Shown one piece after another: positions 28,598 to 37,764 of a stretch of 64,000 nt of DNA. Numbering within the stretch: the first letter of the stretch is position 1; each line of letters begins with the position of its first letter. The notes beneath the pieces were generated by a model, which worked only from the letters and a program-made list of their open reading frames with translations, searched no databases and was not told the DNA's origin. The DNA is from Ectothiorhodospiraceae bacterium (GTDB lineage Bacteria; Pseudomonadota; Gammaproteobacteria; SZUA-152): assembly GCA_002401775.2 (NCBI GenBank), contig NVUB02000198.1, positions 1 through 64,000 on the forward strand. The letters run 5' to 3'. The translations under genes were made by a program, and so were the position numbers.

Positions 28598-30379
28598 ATG
28601 AGCTATCAAGTACTGGCGCGAAAATGGCGCCCTCGCACATTTACGGAACTGGTTGGACAGGAGCACGTGCTCAAGGCGTTGGTTAACGCACTGGATAACG
28701 ACCGCCTGCACCACGCCTTTCTCTTTACCGGCACCCGAGGTGTCGGCAAAACCACCATTGCGCGTATTTTGGCCAAATCGCTGAACTGCGAGAAAGGCGT
28801 TAGCTCTACGCCCTGCGGTAAGTGCTCGGCCTGTACCGAGATCAATGAGGGTCGCTTTGTGGACTTGATCGAGGTGGATGCCGCCTCACGCACCAAGGTG
28901 GAAGAGACCCGCGAACTGCTGGACAACGTGCAATACGCGCCTACTCGTGGCCGTTACAAGGTGTATCTCATCGATGAGGTACACATGTTTTCCAATCACA
29001 GTTTTAATGCGCTGTTGAAAACTCTGGAAGAACCGCCTCCACACGTCAAATTCCTGCTCGCGACGACCGATCCACAAAAACTGCCTGTCACCATTCTCTC
29101 CCGTTGCCTGCAGTTCAACCTTAAGCGTTTACCCGTGGAACAGATTCGCGGCCACCTTGAAAAAGTGCTCGGCGAAGAAAATATTGACAATGAAAATGCG
29201 GCGCTGGCGCTGATTTCCCGGGCCGCCGACGGTTCCATGCGTGATGCCCTGAGTTTACTGGACCAGGCCATTGCCTATGGCAGTGGAAGAGTCGCAGAGC
29301 AGGACGTGCGCGCCATGCTAGGCAGTATTGAGCAAAGCCATGTCATCGATTTATTAAACCTACTGGCGGCCAACGATGCACCTGGCCTGCTGACTCGCAT
29401 TAGCGAACTCGCACAACACAGCCCGGATTTTGCCGGAGTGCTGGCAGAGCTGATTTCCACCCTGCACCGCATTGCGCTCGCGCAGACTGCACCTGGGGCC
29501 ATCGATGATGGACTGGGTGATCGTGAAGATATCGTTGCCCTCTCGACGAAAATTAGCCCTGAGGACATCCAGCTCTACTATCAAATTGGCCTTATTGGCC
29601 GACGCGACCTGCCACTCGCCCCCGATGCCCGTGGTGGATTTGAAATGGTGATGCTGCGGATGCTGGCATTCCGTCCGGCCGCGTCAAGCCAGCCTGTGAA
29701 TCCACCTGCAAAGCCATCTGTAAAGCCATCGGCAAACCCATCTTCAAATCAGAATACGGCACCTCGTGTAGCACCTCAATCTACAGGCCCATCGTCAACA
29801 CCAGCGCCACCGCAAACTACACGCCAGGCAATGCCTCACAGCCAAGTCCAACATCCACCACCAGCATCCAACGCGAGCCCAGCGGCATCACCCGCCCCAG
29901 TAACGATGACTCAAACAGCACCACAGGTTGCTGAACCAATGCCCGCTACCTTTCCAGTAGCGGCAACACCTGCGCCCGCAACAACAACGGCACCGTTTTC
30001 AAGTACAGACGATTGGGAAAACCTCGTCAATGCGATGAAACTCTCCGGCATGTTGCAACAACTGGCCACCAACTGCGCCCTGGCTAGGGTAGAAGGCAAC
30101 CACTACCAGATCAGTATGTCGCCAAACCACAAGTACTTGCTCAATAAAAGCCGTGAAGATGGCCTGGCAAAGGCCTTGGGGCAGCACTTAGGGCGAGAGA
30201 TCACACTCACAATAACCCTGGAAAGTGTCTCAAGCGCCACTCCCGCTGAGCGTCAACAACAGCGCAGTGGTGAACGCCAGACTCAAGCAGAAAATATGAT
30301 CAACAGCGACGCGACCGTACAAGCCATCGTCGAAGCCTTTGATGGCCAAATCAAACCGGGGTCGGTGCAGCCTTTTTGA
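28598..30379 (+). CDS. dnaX: DNA polymerase III subunits gamma/tau
   Basis: 593 residues from the ATG at 28598 (MSYQVLARKWRPRTF is the canonical start; an upstream in-frame ATG at 28526 would add 24 atypical residues). The AAA+ clamp-loader domain has Walker A GTRGVGKTT, the four-Cys zinc motif in CGKCSACTEI, Walker B VYLIDEVHMFS and sensor 1 LLATTDPQKLP. A long Pro-, Ser- and Thr-rich linker (about 370-490) leads to the tau-specific C-terminal domain that contacts the polymerase core. I see no A-rich slippery site in the linker, so a frameshifted gamma form is not apparent. Downstream ybaB and recR complete the usual group. Confidence 0.96.
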   Translation: MSYQVLARKWRPRTFTELVGQEHVLKALVNALDNDRLHHAFLFTGTRGVGKTTIARILAKSLNCEKGVSSTPCGKCSACTEINEGRFVDLIEVDAASRTKVEETRELLDNVQYAPTRGRYKVYLIDEVHMFSNHSFNALLKTLEEPPPHVKFLLATTDPQKLPVTILSRCLQFNLKRLPVEQIRGHLEKVLGEENIDNENAALALISRAADGSMRDALSLLDQAIAYGSGRVAEQDVRAMLGSIEQSHVIDLLNLLAANDAPGLLTRISELAQHSPDFAGVLAELISTLHRIALAQTAPGAIDDGLGDREDIVALSTKISPEDIQLYYQIGLIGRRDLPLAPDARGGFEMVMLRMLAFRPAASSQPVNPPAKPSVKPSANPSSNQNTAPRVAPQSTGPSSTPAPPQTTRQAMPHSQVQHPPPASNASPAASPAPVTMTQTAPQVAEPMPATFPVAATPAPATTTAPFSSTDDWENLVNAMKLSGMLQQLATNCALARVEGNHYQISMSPNHKYLLNKSREDGLAKALGQHLGREITLTITLESVSSATPAERQQQRSGERQTQAENMINSDATVQAIVEAFDGQIKPGSVQPF

Positions 30380-30390
30380 TGAGGGCTAAG

Positions 30391-30525
30391 GACTGAGTGC
30401 TAAGTGCTGAGTGCTAAGCTGCAATCTGTCTTCCCGGCATGTTTTTGGCCGGGATCCAGTGGTTCTGAGCGAGCATCAAAGCCAAAGTCAAAGTCACTGG
30501 TTACCGGGTCAAGCTCGGTATGACG
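30391..30525. repeat. GTGCTGAG repeats followed by a REP-like inverted repeat
   Basis: ACTGAGTGCTAAGTGCTGAG (from 30392) and further units to 30419 belong to the family at 25441-25612. CCGGGATCCAGTG (about 30449-30461) then pairs imperfectly with CACTGGTTACCGG (about 30496-30508), ending GGTATGACGG as in the repeat at 225-254. Confidence 0.7.
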
Positions 30526-30663
30526 GTTTTATTATTGCTTATTATTCCGCTATCGGAACAGTCATTCCCAAATACCCCTCTTATTCTCATCAAAAACATC
30601 AATTATCCTCTGGGGTGACGTGCACGAAATGGTTTCCCCCATTCCCAGATACAGGATAATACG

Positions 30664-31125
30664 ATGAACTTTCTGACTTTTCCCAAAACGCTACTTATTC
30701 TCATTGCGCTTTCTTTTAACACCGTTGCTTACGCGCAATCCATGACTGAAGAGCAGAATATCCGGGGTGTTATTCTCGCATACGGCAAAGCCATGAATGC
30801 CTCCGATACCAACAGCGTCGTTGCGCTGTACGCCCATGACGGTGTGTTTATGCCGTCAAAAGAACCAACCGCTACGGGGCTGGAGCAAATTCGGGCAGCT
30901 TATGCACATGAATTCAAAGTCATTGATCTGGATGTAAAAATTGTTTTCGATGAGGTGCTTCGGGACGGTGATATTGCCTATGTACGTTCCCGCTCCGAGG
31001 GCCAACTGACACTCTTGGCCACGGGAAAGGTGGTTCCCACCGAAGCTTATCGCGCGTTCTTTGTCCTGAAAAAAATTGACCGGAAGTGGAAAATCGCCCG
31101 CTTTATGTTTAACTTCTCTCGCTAG
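30664..31125 (+). CDS. Exported NTF2/SnoaL-like protein (DUF4440 type)
   Basis: 153 residues. The signal peptide (about 1-25, ending AYA-QS) precedes one NTF2-like alpha+beta barrel with the usual phrases VILAYGKAMNASD, VVALYAHDGVFMP, VRSRSEGQLT and RKWKIARFMF. Such domains bind small ligands or act as simple isomerases or hydrolases; nothing here fixes a function. It sits between dnaX and ybaB, which are normally adjacent, and is flanked by repeats, so it looks like an insertion into the conserved group. Confidence 0.85.
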   Translation: MNFLTFPKTLLILIALSFNTVAYAQSMTEEQNIRGVILAYGKAMNASDTNSVVALYAHDGVFMPSKEPTATGLEQIRAAYAHEFKVIDLDVKIVFDEVLRDGDIAYVRSRSEGQLTLLATGKVVPTEAYRAFFVLKKIDRKWKIARFMFNFSR

Positions 31126-31159
31126 AACCCGCACTGGCTGATGACCCATTAAACCGGAA

Positions 31160-31195
31160 ACGCTGGGGTTCCTGACGTCACCCCAGCCTACATCT
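31160..31195. repeat. Short dispersed repeat, GGGGTTCCTGACGTCACC type
   Basis: GCTGGGGTTCCTGACGTCAC followed by CCCAGCCTACA; GCTGGGG pairs with CCCCAGC around the centre. It is related to the element at 9739-9817. Confidence 0.6.
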
Positions 31196-31566
31196 AGTGT
31201 AGTGCGTCATATAAACCTAAATTAATCAGTTGGATCTACTGCGGCCGCCTACCAATAGTAGGCGCTCTTAGGCGAGGCGCAGGCTGCTGGAAATGGCCGC
31301 TCCCTTTCCAAAGCCTGTAACACGGCAATCGCGCCTTGGCAGGCTTCCCGGAGGGTGAGGTTAGGTTTTTGGGCTCTACTCCAGCATTATCGAGTCTATA
31401 TGTGCGTTTTGTATGATTCACTGCACTAGACACACCAAATACTGATTCTTTTCCTGGAGTTTTGTTGCCGACGCCTTTGCCCTCCTTCGCCACTCAAGCC
31501 GCGTCTCGTGTATAATTCCAGCAACGACATATCCGCAACATTCATACCCAGTTCAGGAGCAATATC
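31196..31566. other. Intergenic region before ybaB
   Basis: No supported gene. GGCGAGGCGCAGGC and several GC-rich short palindromes (for example GCCTACCAATAGTAGGC at 31247-31263) occur. An open minus-strand frame here lacks coding character. The ybaB promoter probably lies in the last 100 bp. Confidence 0.5.
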
Positions 31567-31893
31567 ATGATTAAAGGTGGTCTCGGCAAGATGATGAAGC
31601 AGGCCCAGGAAATGCAGGCCAACATGCAAAAAGCGCAGGAAGAACTGGCCAACATGGAAGTCACTGGCCAGGCTGGCGGCGGCATGGTGTCCGTAGTCAT
31701 GACGGGCCGTCACGATGTGAAGCGCGTCAGCATCGATGATAGCCTCATGGGCGATGACAAAGAAATGCTGGAAGACTTGCTGGCCGCCGCTGTAAACGAT
31801 GCTGTGCGCCAGGTAGAGGCCACCTCATCTGAAAAAATGGCCGGTATGACCGAAGGGCTGAACCTGCCCGGTGGCTTCAAGATGCCTTTTTAA
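31567..31893 (+). CDS. ybaB: YbaB/EbfC nucleoid-associated protein
   Basis: 108 residues, the normal length. Small dimeric DNA-binding protein of the YbaB/EbfC family with the typical start [20 protein letters not shown] and the ending [18 protein letters not shown] lies 8 bp before the ATG. It lies directly upstream of recR as in most gammaproteobacteria, with 48 bp between. Confidence 0.96.
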   Translation: MIKGGLGKMMKQAQEMQANMQKAQEELANMEVTGQAGGGMVSVVMTGRHDVKRVSIDDSLMGDDKEMLEDLLAAAVNDAVRQVEATSSEKMAGMTEGLNLPGGFKMPF

Positions 31894-31941
31894 GCATTTT
31901 CTTACACTCCGTATTACGACAAACCGACTTAAGCCAGCATT

Positions 31942-32538
31942 ATGGAATTTAGCCCGCTCATCAATCGCCTCATTGAGGACCTGCGTTGTTTGCCCGGCGT
32001 CGGCCCAAAATCAGCGCAACGCATGGCTTTTTACCTGCTTGAGCGTGACCGCCAAGGCGCGGAACAACTCGCACATTCCTTGCTAATGGCCGTAGAACAG
32101 GTTGGCCATTGCAGCCAGTGCCGCACCCTCAGCGAGACCGATATCTGCCCGTTGTGCGCCAATTCAGGGCGAGAGTACAATATGTTGTGCGTAGTAGAGT
32201 CGCCAGCGGATGTGCGCGCCATAGAGCAGGCGACATCGTATCGCGGACGCTATTTTGTACTGATGGGCCATCTTTCTCCACTGGACGGCATAGGCCCAGC
32301 GGATATCGGCCTGGAATTACTCGACAGTCGGCTATCAGAAGGCGGTATTAACGAGCTTATCCTTGCGACAAACCCCACCGTTGAAGGTGAAGCCACGGCT
32401 CATTACATCAGTGAAATGGCCAGAACACACGGCATCACCAGTTCCCGTATCGCCCACGGAGTGCCATTAGGTGGCGAATTGGAATACGTCGACGGAGGCA
32501 CACTTTCTCACGCCTTCGCAGGCAGGCGACAATTGTAA
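31942..32538 (+). CDS. recR: Recombination mediator RecR
   Basis: 198 residues. RecR works with RecF and RecO to load RecA at gaps. The helix-hairpin-helix ([18 protein letters not shown]), zinc-finger Cys set ([16 protein letters not shown]), Toprim domain ([13 protein letters not shown] and [15 protein letters not shown]) and C-terminal Walker-like [14 protein letters not shown]-type motif (here [16 protein letters not shown]) are all present. Confidence 0.97.
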   Translation: MEFSPLINRLIEDLRCLPGVGPKSAQRMAFYLLERDRQGAEQLAHSLLMAVEQVGHCSQCRTLSETDICPLCANSGREYNMLCVVESPADVRAIEQATSYRGRYFVLMGHLSPLDGIGPADIGLELLDSRLSEGGINELILATNPTVEGEATAHYISEMARTHGITSSRIAHGVPLGGELEYVDGGTLSHAFAGRRQL

Positions 32539-32723
32539 TTACTGCCCCTACCCCATCCCGAAAATCCCTTTCAACGCAAAATTTACAACAAATATTTCTC
32601 AGTTTCCTACACTTAGCTTACTAAAGATTCAATCATTGCTGCCGTAATTTTAGATGAGTCTGTTTTGACTAGCGTTAGTCGTACAAACGTTAAGGTCACT
32701 TCTGTTCAAGTGCTGAGGAAGGT

Positions 32724-33440
32724 ATGTACGATAATCTTGAAAATGCCGGTCACGACGAGCTAGTCACGAAATACGCGCCATTGGTGAAACGTATTGCGTA
32801 CCACTTGAAAGCTCGTCTGCCTGCTTCGGTCGTTGTCGATGATCTGCTTCAAGCCGGTATGATTGGCCTGCTCGAAGCATCTCGAAAATATGATGCCGAC
32901 CAAGGTGCCAGTTTCGAGACCTATGCAGGCATTCGTATTCGCGGCTCCATGCTTGATGAGTTACGGCGTAATGACTGGGCACCCAAGTCTGTTCATCGCA
33001 AAGTTCGTGACATCACCGAAGCCATTCGCAACATTGAGCATCGTGAAGGTCGCGATGCCCGCGATGAAGAAGTCATTGAATCACTAGGTATTTCCCGCGA
33101 AGAATACTTTAAAACCCTGCAAGATGTTTCCAGCCACCGGGTATTGAGCTGGGATGAAATTGGTATCGACGAAGATGCCTTTGGCCACAGTGCAGGCACT
33201 AATAAAGCCGGTGTTCACGACGAACTGGAAAAACAGCACTTCCAGGCAAAACTCTCTGATGCTATTTCTTCACTACCCGAACGCGAAAAAATGATTGTAT
33301 CTCTGTACTATGAATCAGAATTAAACCTCCGGGAAATTGGCTCAGTGCTAAACGTGAGTGAATCACGCATTAGTCAATTATTAAGCCAGGCTCATATTCG
33401 ATTAAGGGCTCGCATGCGCGACTGGATTGCGCAACAATAG
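32724..33440 (+). CDS. fliA: RNA polymerase sigma-28 factor FliA
   Basis: 238 residues, the family length. Region 2 (YAPLVKRIAYHLKARLP, DDLLQAGMIGLLEA, FETYAGIRIRGSMLDELR), region 3 and region 4 (LPEREKMIVSLYYESELNLR, EIGSVLNVSESRISQL) are complete. FliA directs late flagellar and chemotaxis genes and is usually held by FlgM. GAGGAAGG stands just before the ATG. No other flagellar gene is in the window, so the gene is detached from its usual flhFG-cheY context. Downstream is the DUF1249 gene, 28 bp away. Confidence 0.93.
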   Translation: MYDNLENAGHDELVTKYAPLVKRIAYHLKARLPASVVVDDLLQAGMIGLLEASRKYDADQGASFETYAGIRIRGSMLDELRRNDWAPKSVHRKVRDITEAIRNIEHREGRDARDEEVIESLGISREEYFKTLQDVSSHRVLSWDEIGIDEDAFGHSAGTNKAGVHDELEKQHFQAKLSDAISSLPEREKMIVSLYYESELNLREIGSVLNVSESRISQLLSQAHIRLRARMRDWIAQQ

Positions 33441-33468
33441 GGTCAAGCCCAACGACCAACGCGGATTT

Positions 33469-33924
33469 ATGACTCAACAGATAATCGCCCCTAAACGCAT
33501 TCTCAAAAATGCGACCACTTTACACGAAGCAAACTTCAAAAAACTGGCACGTGTTATACCCAGCCTGACCACCCTGGAAAAATCAGTTTGCGTGTATGGC
33601 CATGACGATACCCGATTACAATTGGATATATTGGAAATCAGCAAATATACTAAAACCTTTTCCCTTCAACTGATACATGACATTGATCACCCTTGGTTGC
33701 CAGGCTTGCACATGAAAATCCGCAACTATTACGATGCCCGTGTCACCGAAGCCTTGGCGTTCCAGCACCAACATCGTCTCAACGCTCGTTATGAATACCC
33801 CAACCCCAACATGTTTCAACCCAATGAGAAGTGGCAAACCAACCAGTTTTTAAGTGAATGGCTGGATTATTGCCTGCGTATACGCTGCATTTTCAGCAAA
33901 GAAACTGAAACCCTCGACGACTAA
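33469..33924 (+). CDS. DUF1249 (YqiB-type) protein
   Basis: 151 residues from ATG 33469 (an in-frame ATG at 33427 inside fliA would add 14 polar residues and lacks a site of its own). Family marks are FKKLARVIPSL, the central SLQLIHDIDHPWLPGLHMKI and the C-terminal NQFLSEWLDYCL. Its function is unknown; members lie in varied contexts in gammaproteobacteria. Here it directly follows fliA and is probably on the same transcript. Confidence 0.9.
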   Translation: MTQQIIAPKRILKNATTLHEANFKKLARVIPSLTTLEKSVCVYGHDDTRLQLDILEISKYTKTFSLQLIHDIDHPWLPGLHMKIRNYYDARVTEALAFQHQHRLNARYEYPNPNMFQPNEKWQTNQFLSEWLDYCLRIRCIFSKETETLDD

Positions 33925-34110
33925 TATTTGCCACTTTGGGTCGATGCCAATTATATTTATAACCAATAGTATTATTTCTCGACCATTCTCAGTAAAAAAC
34001 ATTGCAAAACAAGCAACTACCTCATTGTAATTAAAGTTTTATCGCCCGAATGCCGATACCGTTTAGCAGACACCCCACCCCACCTTTATTATAAGTACAG
34101 AGAAAGTTTG

Positions 34111-35124
34111 ATGTTAAAAGTTATAACATTCATCACCTTTATAGTCGTCACCGGATTAACCACAGCCTCATTTGCTGCGGGTGATTATATATGGGAAGAA
34201 AGATACAAAAGAGAACTCGTCAAAGCAGAACAAGGTAATGCCAAATCGCAGTATGCCGTAGGCGAAATGTATGAAAAAGGTAAGGGTGCAATAAAAGACG
34301 CTAAAAAATCAATGGAATGGTACTTCAAATCAGCGGCTCAAAAAAACAAAAAAGCCTCCTACAAATTAGGTCTCATTTATCTAAAAGGCAAAGGTGTCGA
34401 AAAAGACTTTAAAGTGGCTTACACATGGTTTAAAAAATCTGCCGATAAAAAATATGCCCGCGCCCAATACTATCTGGGCGAAATGTATGAAAATGGCCAA
34501 GGCGTCCTGAAAGATTATGACGAAGCCATTAAATGGTACAAACTGTCCCTCACAGGAGGATACGGGATAGCATCTGATGGTATTAAACGCGCTGCACAAG
34601 CCCAAAAAATCCAAACCGCATCACGGGCAGCAGCAAAATCAAAATCCACCCGAAAAAGCAAAGAAATTACAAAACCCAAAACGGTCAAATCAAAAAAAAT
34701 AGTTAAGCCAAAGGCCGTTGCTAAACCGAAAACAACCAAACAAAAAGTACTCGCAGGTGGTTGGAAAAAACGCAAAAAACCCAGTGAATTCCTGCCGTCA
34801 AGTATTAGCAAATGTAAAGCAAAAGGTAATCGTATAGTCTGTACCACTTCAGAGTTGAAACGTAATATTGGTATGGCAGACATCAAATACACAACCAAGG
34901 CCACGCTATCTGACTTTAAAACCGATGGTGCATTCCGGGTATCCTATCGAAATAACGTATCCAAAATTATCATCACCGACCCTGAGTTTGCCGAATCAGG
35001 CACCAAAGTTCCTGTTACCCTTGGCTGGCAGGACACGGAACATCAGTTAACCTGTGAGTTAGAAGATGAACGGTTTCTGGTATGTACAAAAAGTAAAACA
35101 CGGAAGATGAAATTTCGGCGCTAA
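34111..35124 (+). CDS. Exported Sel1-repeat protein with Lys-rich linker
   Basis: 337 residues from ATG 34111. The signal peptide ends near FAA-GD (about 1-21). Three Sel1-like helical repeats occupy about residues 35-150 (GNAKSQYAVGEMYEKGKGAI, ASYKLGLIYLKGKGV, ARAQYYLGEMYENGQGVL). A very basic linker (about 170-220, many KPK and KSK units) leads to a C-terminal beta-rich domain with four Cys (about 230-335), probably two disulfides. Sel1 proteins are scaffolds for protein contacts. The basic linker might touch peptidoglycan or DNA. No exact function can be read. Confidence 0.88.
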   Translation: MLKVITFITFIVVTGLTTASFAAGDYIWEERYKRELVKAEQGNAKSQYAVGEMYEKGKGAIKDAKKSMEWYFKSAAQKNKKASYKLGLIYLKGKGVEKDFKVAYTWFKKSADKKYARAQYYLGEMYENGQGVLKDYDEAIKWYKLSLTGGYGIASDGIKRAAQAQKIQTASRAAAKSKSTRKSKEITKPKTVKSKKIVKPKAVAKPKTTKQKVLAGGWKKRKKPSEFLPSSISKCKAKGNRIVCTTSELKRNIGMADIKYTTKATLSDFKTDGAFRVSYRNNVSKIIITDPEFAESGTKVPVTLGWQDTEHQLTCELEDERFLVCTKSKTRKMKFRR

Positions 35125-35145
35125 ATCACATTTTTTACACCTTTT

Positions 35146-35171
35146 AAAAATGCCTGATATCAGGTATTTTT
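35146..35171. terminator. Rho-independent terminator after the Sel1-repeat gene
   Basis: AAAAATGCCTGAT and ATCAGGTATTTTT form a compact hairpin around CCTGATATCAGG with a T run on the plus strand. Confidence 0.8.
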
Positions 35172-35395
35172 AATTTATAGGTCATCAAAAACCCTAAAAG
35201 AACATTAAAAACGAAGCTCAATCAATCCGAAAACATACGGACGCATGAACGATTTTAACCATCAAATCTCACACGTTTGTCACGAAAAAATTACTCATTT
35301 TTTTCGTAACAGAACCCTTTTTCCACAGTCAAACCCCTCAGTTACGATCACTTTCGAGGGGATCGACATTCATAACCCGCTGAAGGAAACAAGCA

Positions 35396-35968
35396 ATGAA
35401 AATGTCAATTAAACGCACCGCAGGGCTACTAGCAATACCGATTATCACAGTATTAAGTCTGCTGATGCTAAGCACCAGCCCCGCCACCAGCGGCACTAGT
35501 GGCGCTGGTGACACCATGATGAGTGATACATCATTCGTCAAACCCAGCCAGGAACAATTAAAGCGCCAGCTCACTCGGTTACAGTATAACGTCACCCAAC
35601 ATGATGATACTGAACGCCCCTTTAAAAACACCTACTGGGATAACAAAAAAGCTGGCATCTATGTAGACATCGTCTCAGGCGAAGCGCTGTTCAGCTCCAC
35701 AGACAAGTTTAAATCGGGCACAGGCTGGCCCAGCTTCACACGCCCCATCAGTGATCATTCGCTGATAGAAAAAGCAGACCGCTCATTCTTCTTCTCCCGT
35801 ACCGAAGTGCGCAGCAAAATGGCAGACTCACACCTGGGTCACCTCTTCGATGATGGGCCACAGCCCACAGGCCTGCGTTATTGCATCAACTCAGCGTCCC
35901 TGAAATTTATCCCCAAAATAAAACTGGATGTTGAAGGATATGGGCAGTTTTCAAAACTGTTTAAATAG
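35396..35968 (+). CDS. msrB: Periplasmic methionine-R-sulfoxide reductase MsrB
   Basis: 190 residues. An N-terminal signal or anchor (about 8-30, [15 protein letters not shown]) puts the enzyme in the periplasm or on the membrane. The MsrB domain (about 50-185) reduces methionine-R-sulfoxide. Marks are [10 protein letters not shown], the active-site Cys in [15 protein letters not shown] and the region [12 protein letters not shown]. The two CxxC zinc pairs of many MsrBs are absent, as in the zinc-free subgroup. The resolving Cys is not obvious, so reduction may depend on a partner. Confidence 0.93.
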   Translation: MKMSIKRTAGLLAIPIITVLSLLMLSTSPATSGTSGAGDTMMSDTSFVKPSQEQLKRQLTRLQYNVTQHDDTERPFKNTYWDNKKAGIYVDIVSGEALFSSTDKFKSGTGWPSFTRPISDHSLIEKADRSFFFSRTEVRSKMADSHLGHLFDDGPQPTGLRYCINSASLKFIPKIKLDVEGYGQFSKLFK

Positions 35969-36010
35969 GCGTGAATTTAATGATTACTTCATGACAGTTT
36001 CCGTAATCCC

Positions 36011-36081
36011 GTCTGTACAGACGTAGGAATAATAAGAAGGATTGGGCATTGTTTGGGCGGGTTTCAAACCCGCCCAAACAA
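36011..36081. repeat. Two perfect palindromes between convergent genes
   Basis: GTCTGTACAGAC (36011-36022) is a 12-bp palindrome. TTGTTTGGGCGGGTTT (36049-36064), one base, then its perfect complement (36066-36081) form a 33-bp palindrome. The position between msrB and the minus-strand methyltransferase suits a bidirectional terminator, but the stem is followed by no T run. Confidence 0.75.
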
Positions 36082-36181
36082 CCCAACCCACCAATGCCAG
36101 GCAAGAGAAATAACCAAGAATCGCTCAGCAGGCTAAAAATTCACCCACTTTTCCTGTCATTTAGTTTAAAGTTTATGACCG

Positions 36182-36934
36182 TCACTTCAGATCTATTTTG
36201 CGTTTAAGCAAATACACGATAGGACGCTTATCCTGGTCGAGTACAGCATCCATGCGCATACTGATAATTTTCAGGCCATTTTTTTCGGCCAAGTCATTAA
36301 CTCTTGATACGTTATTAAACTCTCCTGATTGATAATAAATACGTCCGTCAGGTTTTAGATGATTTCCCACCTCAGCAAAAAAACGCTCGTGTAGCTTCCA
36401 GAGTCCTTCAGTCCATTTATTAAAGGGATAATTTATATTCGATAAAATAACGTTAAATTTTTCATTTGGTTTGATGGGGCCAAACAAATCACCTTGACGA
36501 ACATCAATGCGATCACTAACCCCATTTCTTTTTGCATTTAATACGGTTGCTTTAATTGCCACAGGATTGATATCCGTAGCAACGACCAAGCTTGCCAGAT
36601 CCGCCGCAAAAACCGCCTGTACACCTGAGCCTGTTCCTAGATCTAACACCGACTCACCACTAAAAACCTCCCAATGGCTTAGAAAGTAGGCACTTTGTGC
36701 TGAAGGGATCGCAACATTGCCCATTACCAAAAATTCGCGATTATCGACTTTGGCCATGGAGTACGACGAAAACTCTTTTGGTGGTGGGTAATATTGCAGT
36801 TGAAATTTACCCGGATTAACAATCGTTGTTATGGGTTTATCGACTTTGTTGCTGGCGCATGCGGATAATAAATAGGTAAAGCCAAGTAAGAGGATAATTG
36901 TCAATAAGTTATATCGTGCCATCGGTAGCCTCAT
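36182..36934 (-). CDS. Class I methyltransferase domain behind a lipoprotein signal
   Basis: 250 residues. A lipoprotein signal peptide ends in the lipobox LLSAC (lipidated Cys at about residue 26). The domain from about 60 onwards is a class I SAM-dependent methyltransferase fold: motif I VLDLGTGSGVQAVF, motif II acidic ATDINPVA, and SNINYPF in the place of the N-P-P-Y motif of HemK/RsmC-type enzymes. SAM is not known to be available outside the cytoplasm, so either the lipobox is misleading, the protein faces inward, or the domain has a new use. The start could also be at the second Met (36922). It stands alone. Confidence 0.8.
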   Translation of the reverse strand: MRLPMARYNLLTIILLLGFTYLLSACASNKVDKPITTIVNPGKFQLQYYPPPKEFSSYSMAKVDNREFLVMGNVAIPSAQSAYFLSHWEVFSGESVLDLGTGSGVQAVFAADLASLVVATDINPVAIKATVLNAKRNGVSDRIDVRQGDLFGPIKPNEKFNVILSNINYPFNKWTEGLWKLHERFFAEVGNHLKPDGRIYYQSGEFNNVSRVNDLAEKNGLKIISMRMDAVLDQDKRPIVYLLKRKIDLK

Positions 36935-37614
36935 GTGCCTTGTGAATAAGGACGGTGTATATGGGAATATTTAGTGCGTATTTGTTTCTCAGGGAAGTTC
37001 AAGCAACGTTTTTTAATTAATGCTAGTCAGACAACCCCATTAAAGTAGATGTGGAACCAAGAAAGCGCAACGAGTATACCAGCACTCCAGACTGACATCT
37101 TAACTCATTTTAACGATGTGGCTGGGAATAAAACCCTGTAACCTAAATGGTGAGCGCTCATGTGAGTTTTGCATACCAAACGCATTATGGATTCATCAGC
37201 AACTAATCGGCGCGCTTTGCTTGTGCGCAAGTTTTGATTAATGGCCCCTCAATGAAGGAGCCTTTTTATGTGTGACGAAAAGCGAGGTGTTCGAACCCTC
37301 GGACAGTTCCCAACCCCGTCAAAAGGCCATGGATTTATAATCGCGTACTCAGAAGAAAGAAATTCCCACCCCCTCATTAACCCTTCCTACCTCTATTGAA
37401 GCAACTACTATTGGTGCTTTACCTCCTCCTGCATGATCTAGGAATTGCAAATAATGCAGGAGTTATTATCTACACATGTAGTTGCGGATAGTAATTAAAA
37501 TAGGTAAGTGCAGTCCTTTATATTAATAATAAAACTGTACTCACTACCAGATCGTGGACATATCAATATCTACCATCTAACTCGGATCATGCAATCGGCC
37601 GTTCGCAAAAGCAT
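36935..37614. other. Long intergenic region before the exopolysaccharide locus
   Basis: No supported gene. GGCCCCTCAATGAAGGAGCC followed by TTTTT at 37242-37266 is a plus-strand terminator-like hairpin without a gene before it. The GAGGTGTTCGAACCCTC stretch near 37288 resembles a tRNA T-arm but no cloverleaf can be built. A small RNA ending at the hairpin is possible. Confidence 0.5.
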
Positions 37615-37627
37615 TCGCATTCTGCGA
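37615..37627. promoter_or_regulatory. Candidate activator-binding site (TYGCA-N3-TGCRA)
   Basis: TCGCA-TTC-TGCGA is a perfect inverted repeat about 90 bp upstream of the sigma-54 promoter at 37712. The same pattern precedes the other sigma-54 promoters of this locus, which is why I read it as the enhancer site of the local activator. Confidence 0.6.
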
Positions 37628-37711
37628 CCAATATGGACGAACCTAATAAAATATCAACCAAAAAACTCGTAACATGTTGTATTTATAGGAGTAAATAAAT
37701 TTCACAGCTGC

Positions 37712-37727
37712 TGGCATGCTCTCTGCT
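37712..37727 (+). promoter_or_regulatory. Sigma-54 promoter of the STAS-OmpA-export operon
   Basis: TGGCATGCTCTCTGCT: GG at 37713-37714 and GC at 37725-37726 with the required 10-bp gap. Start would be near 37738, 27 bp before the STAS start codon. Confidence 0.75.
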
Positions 37728-37764
37728 CTAGTTATATAACAATTTAACTATTTTGGAGATAACC

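Noticed and set aside
29600-30000. Programmed frameshift site in dnaX
   Set aside because: No A-rich heptamer with a following stem was found in the linker region; the gamma form is not supported.
31236-31493. Minus-strand open frame of 85 codons before ybaB
   Set aside because: Composition and lack of a ribosome site suggest chance; I could not place it in any family.
37283-37310. tRNA-like T-arm (GAGGTGTTCGAACCCTC)
   Set aside because: The 5-bp stem leaves a 9-base loop and no acceptor, D or anticodon arms can be drawn on either strand.
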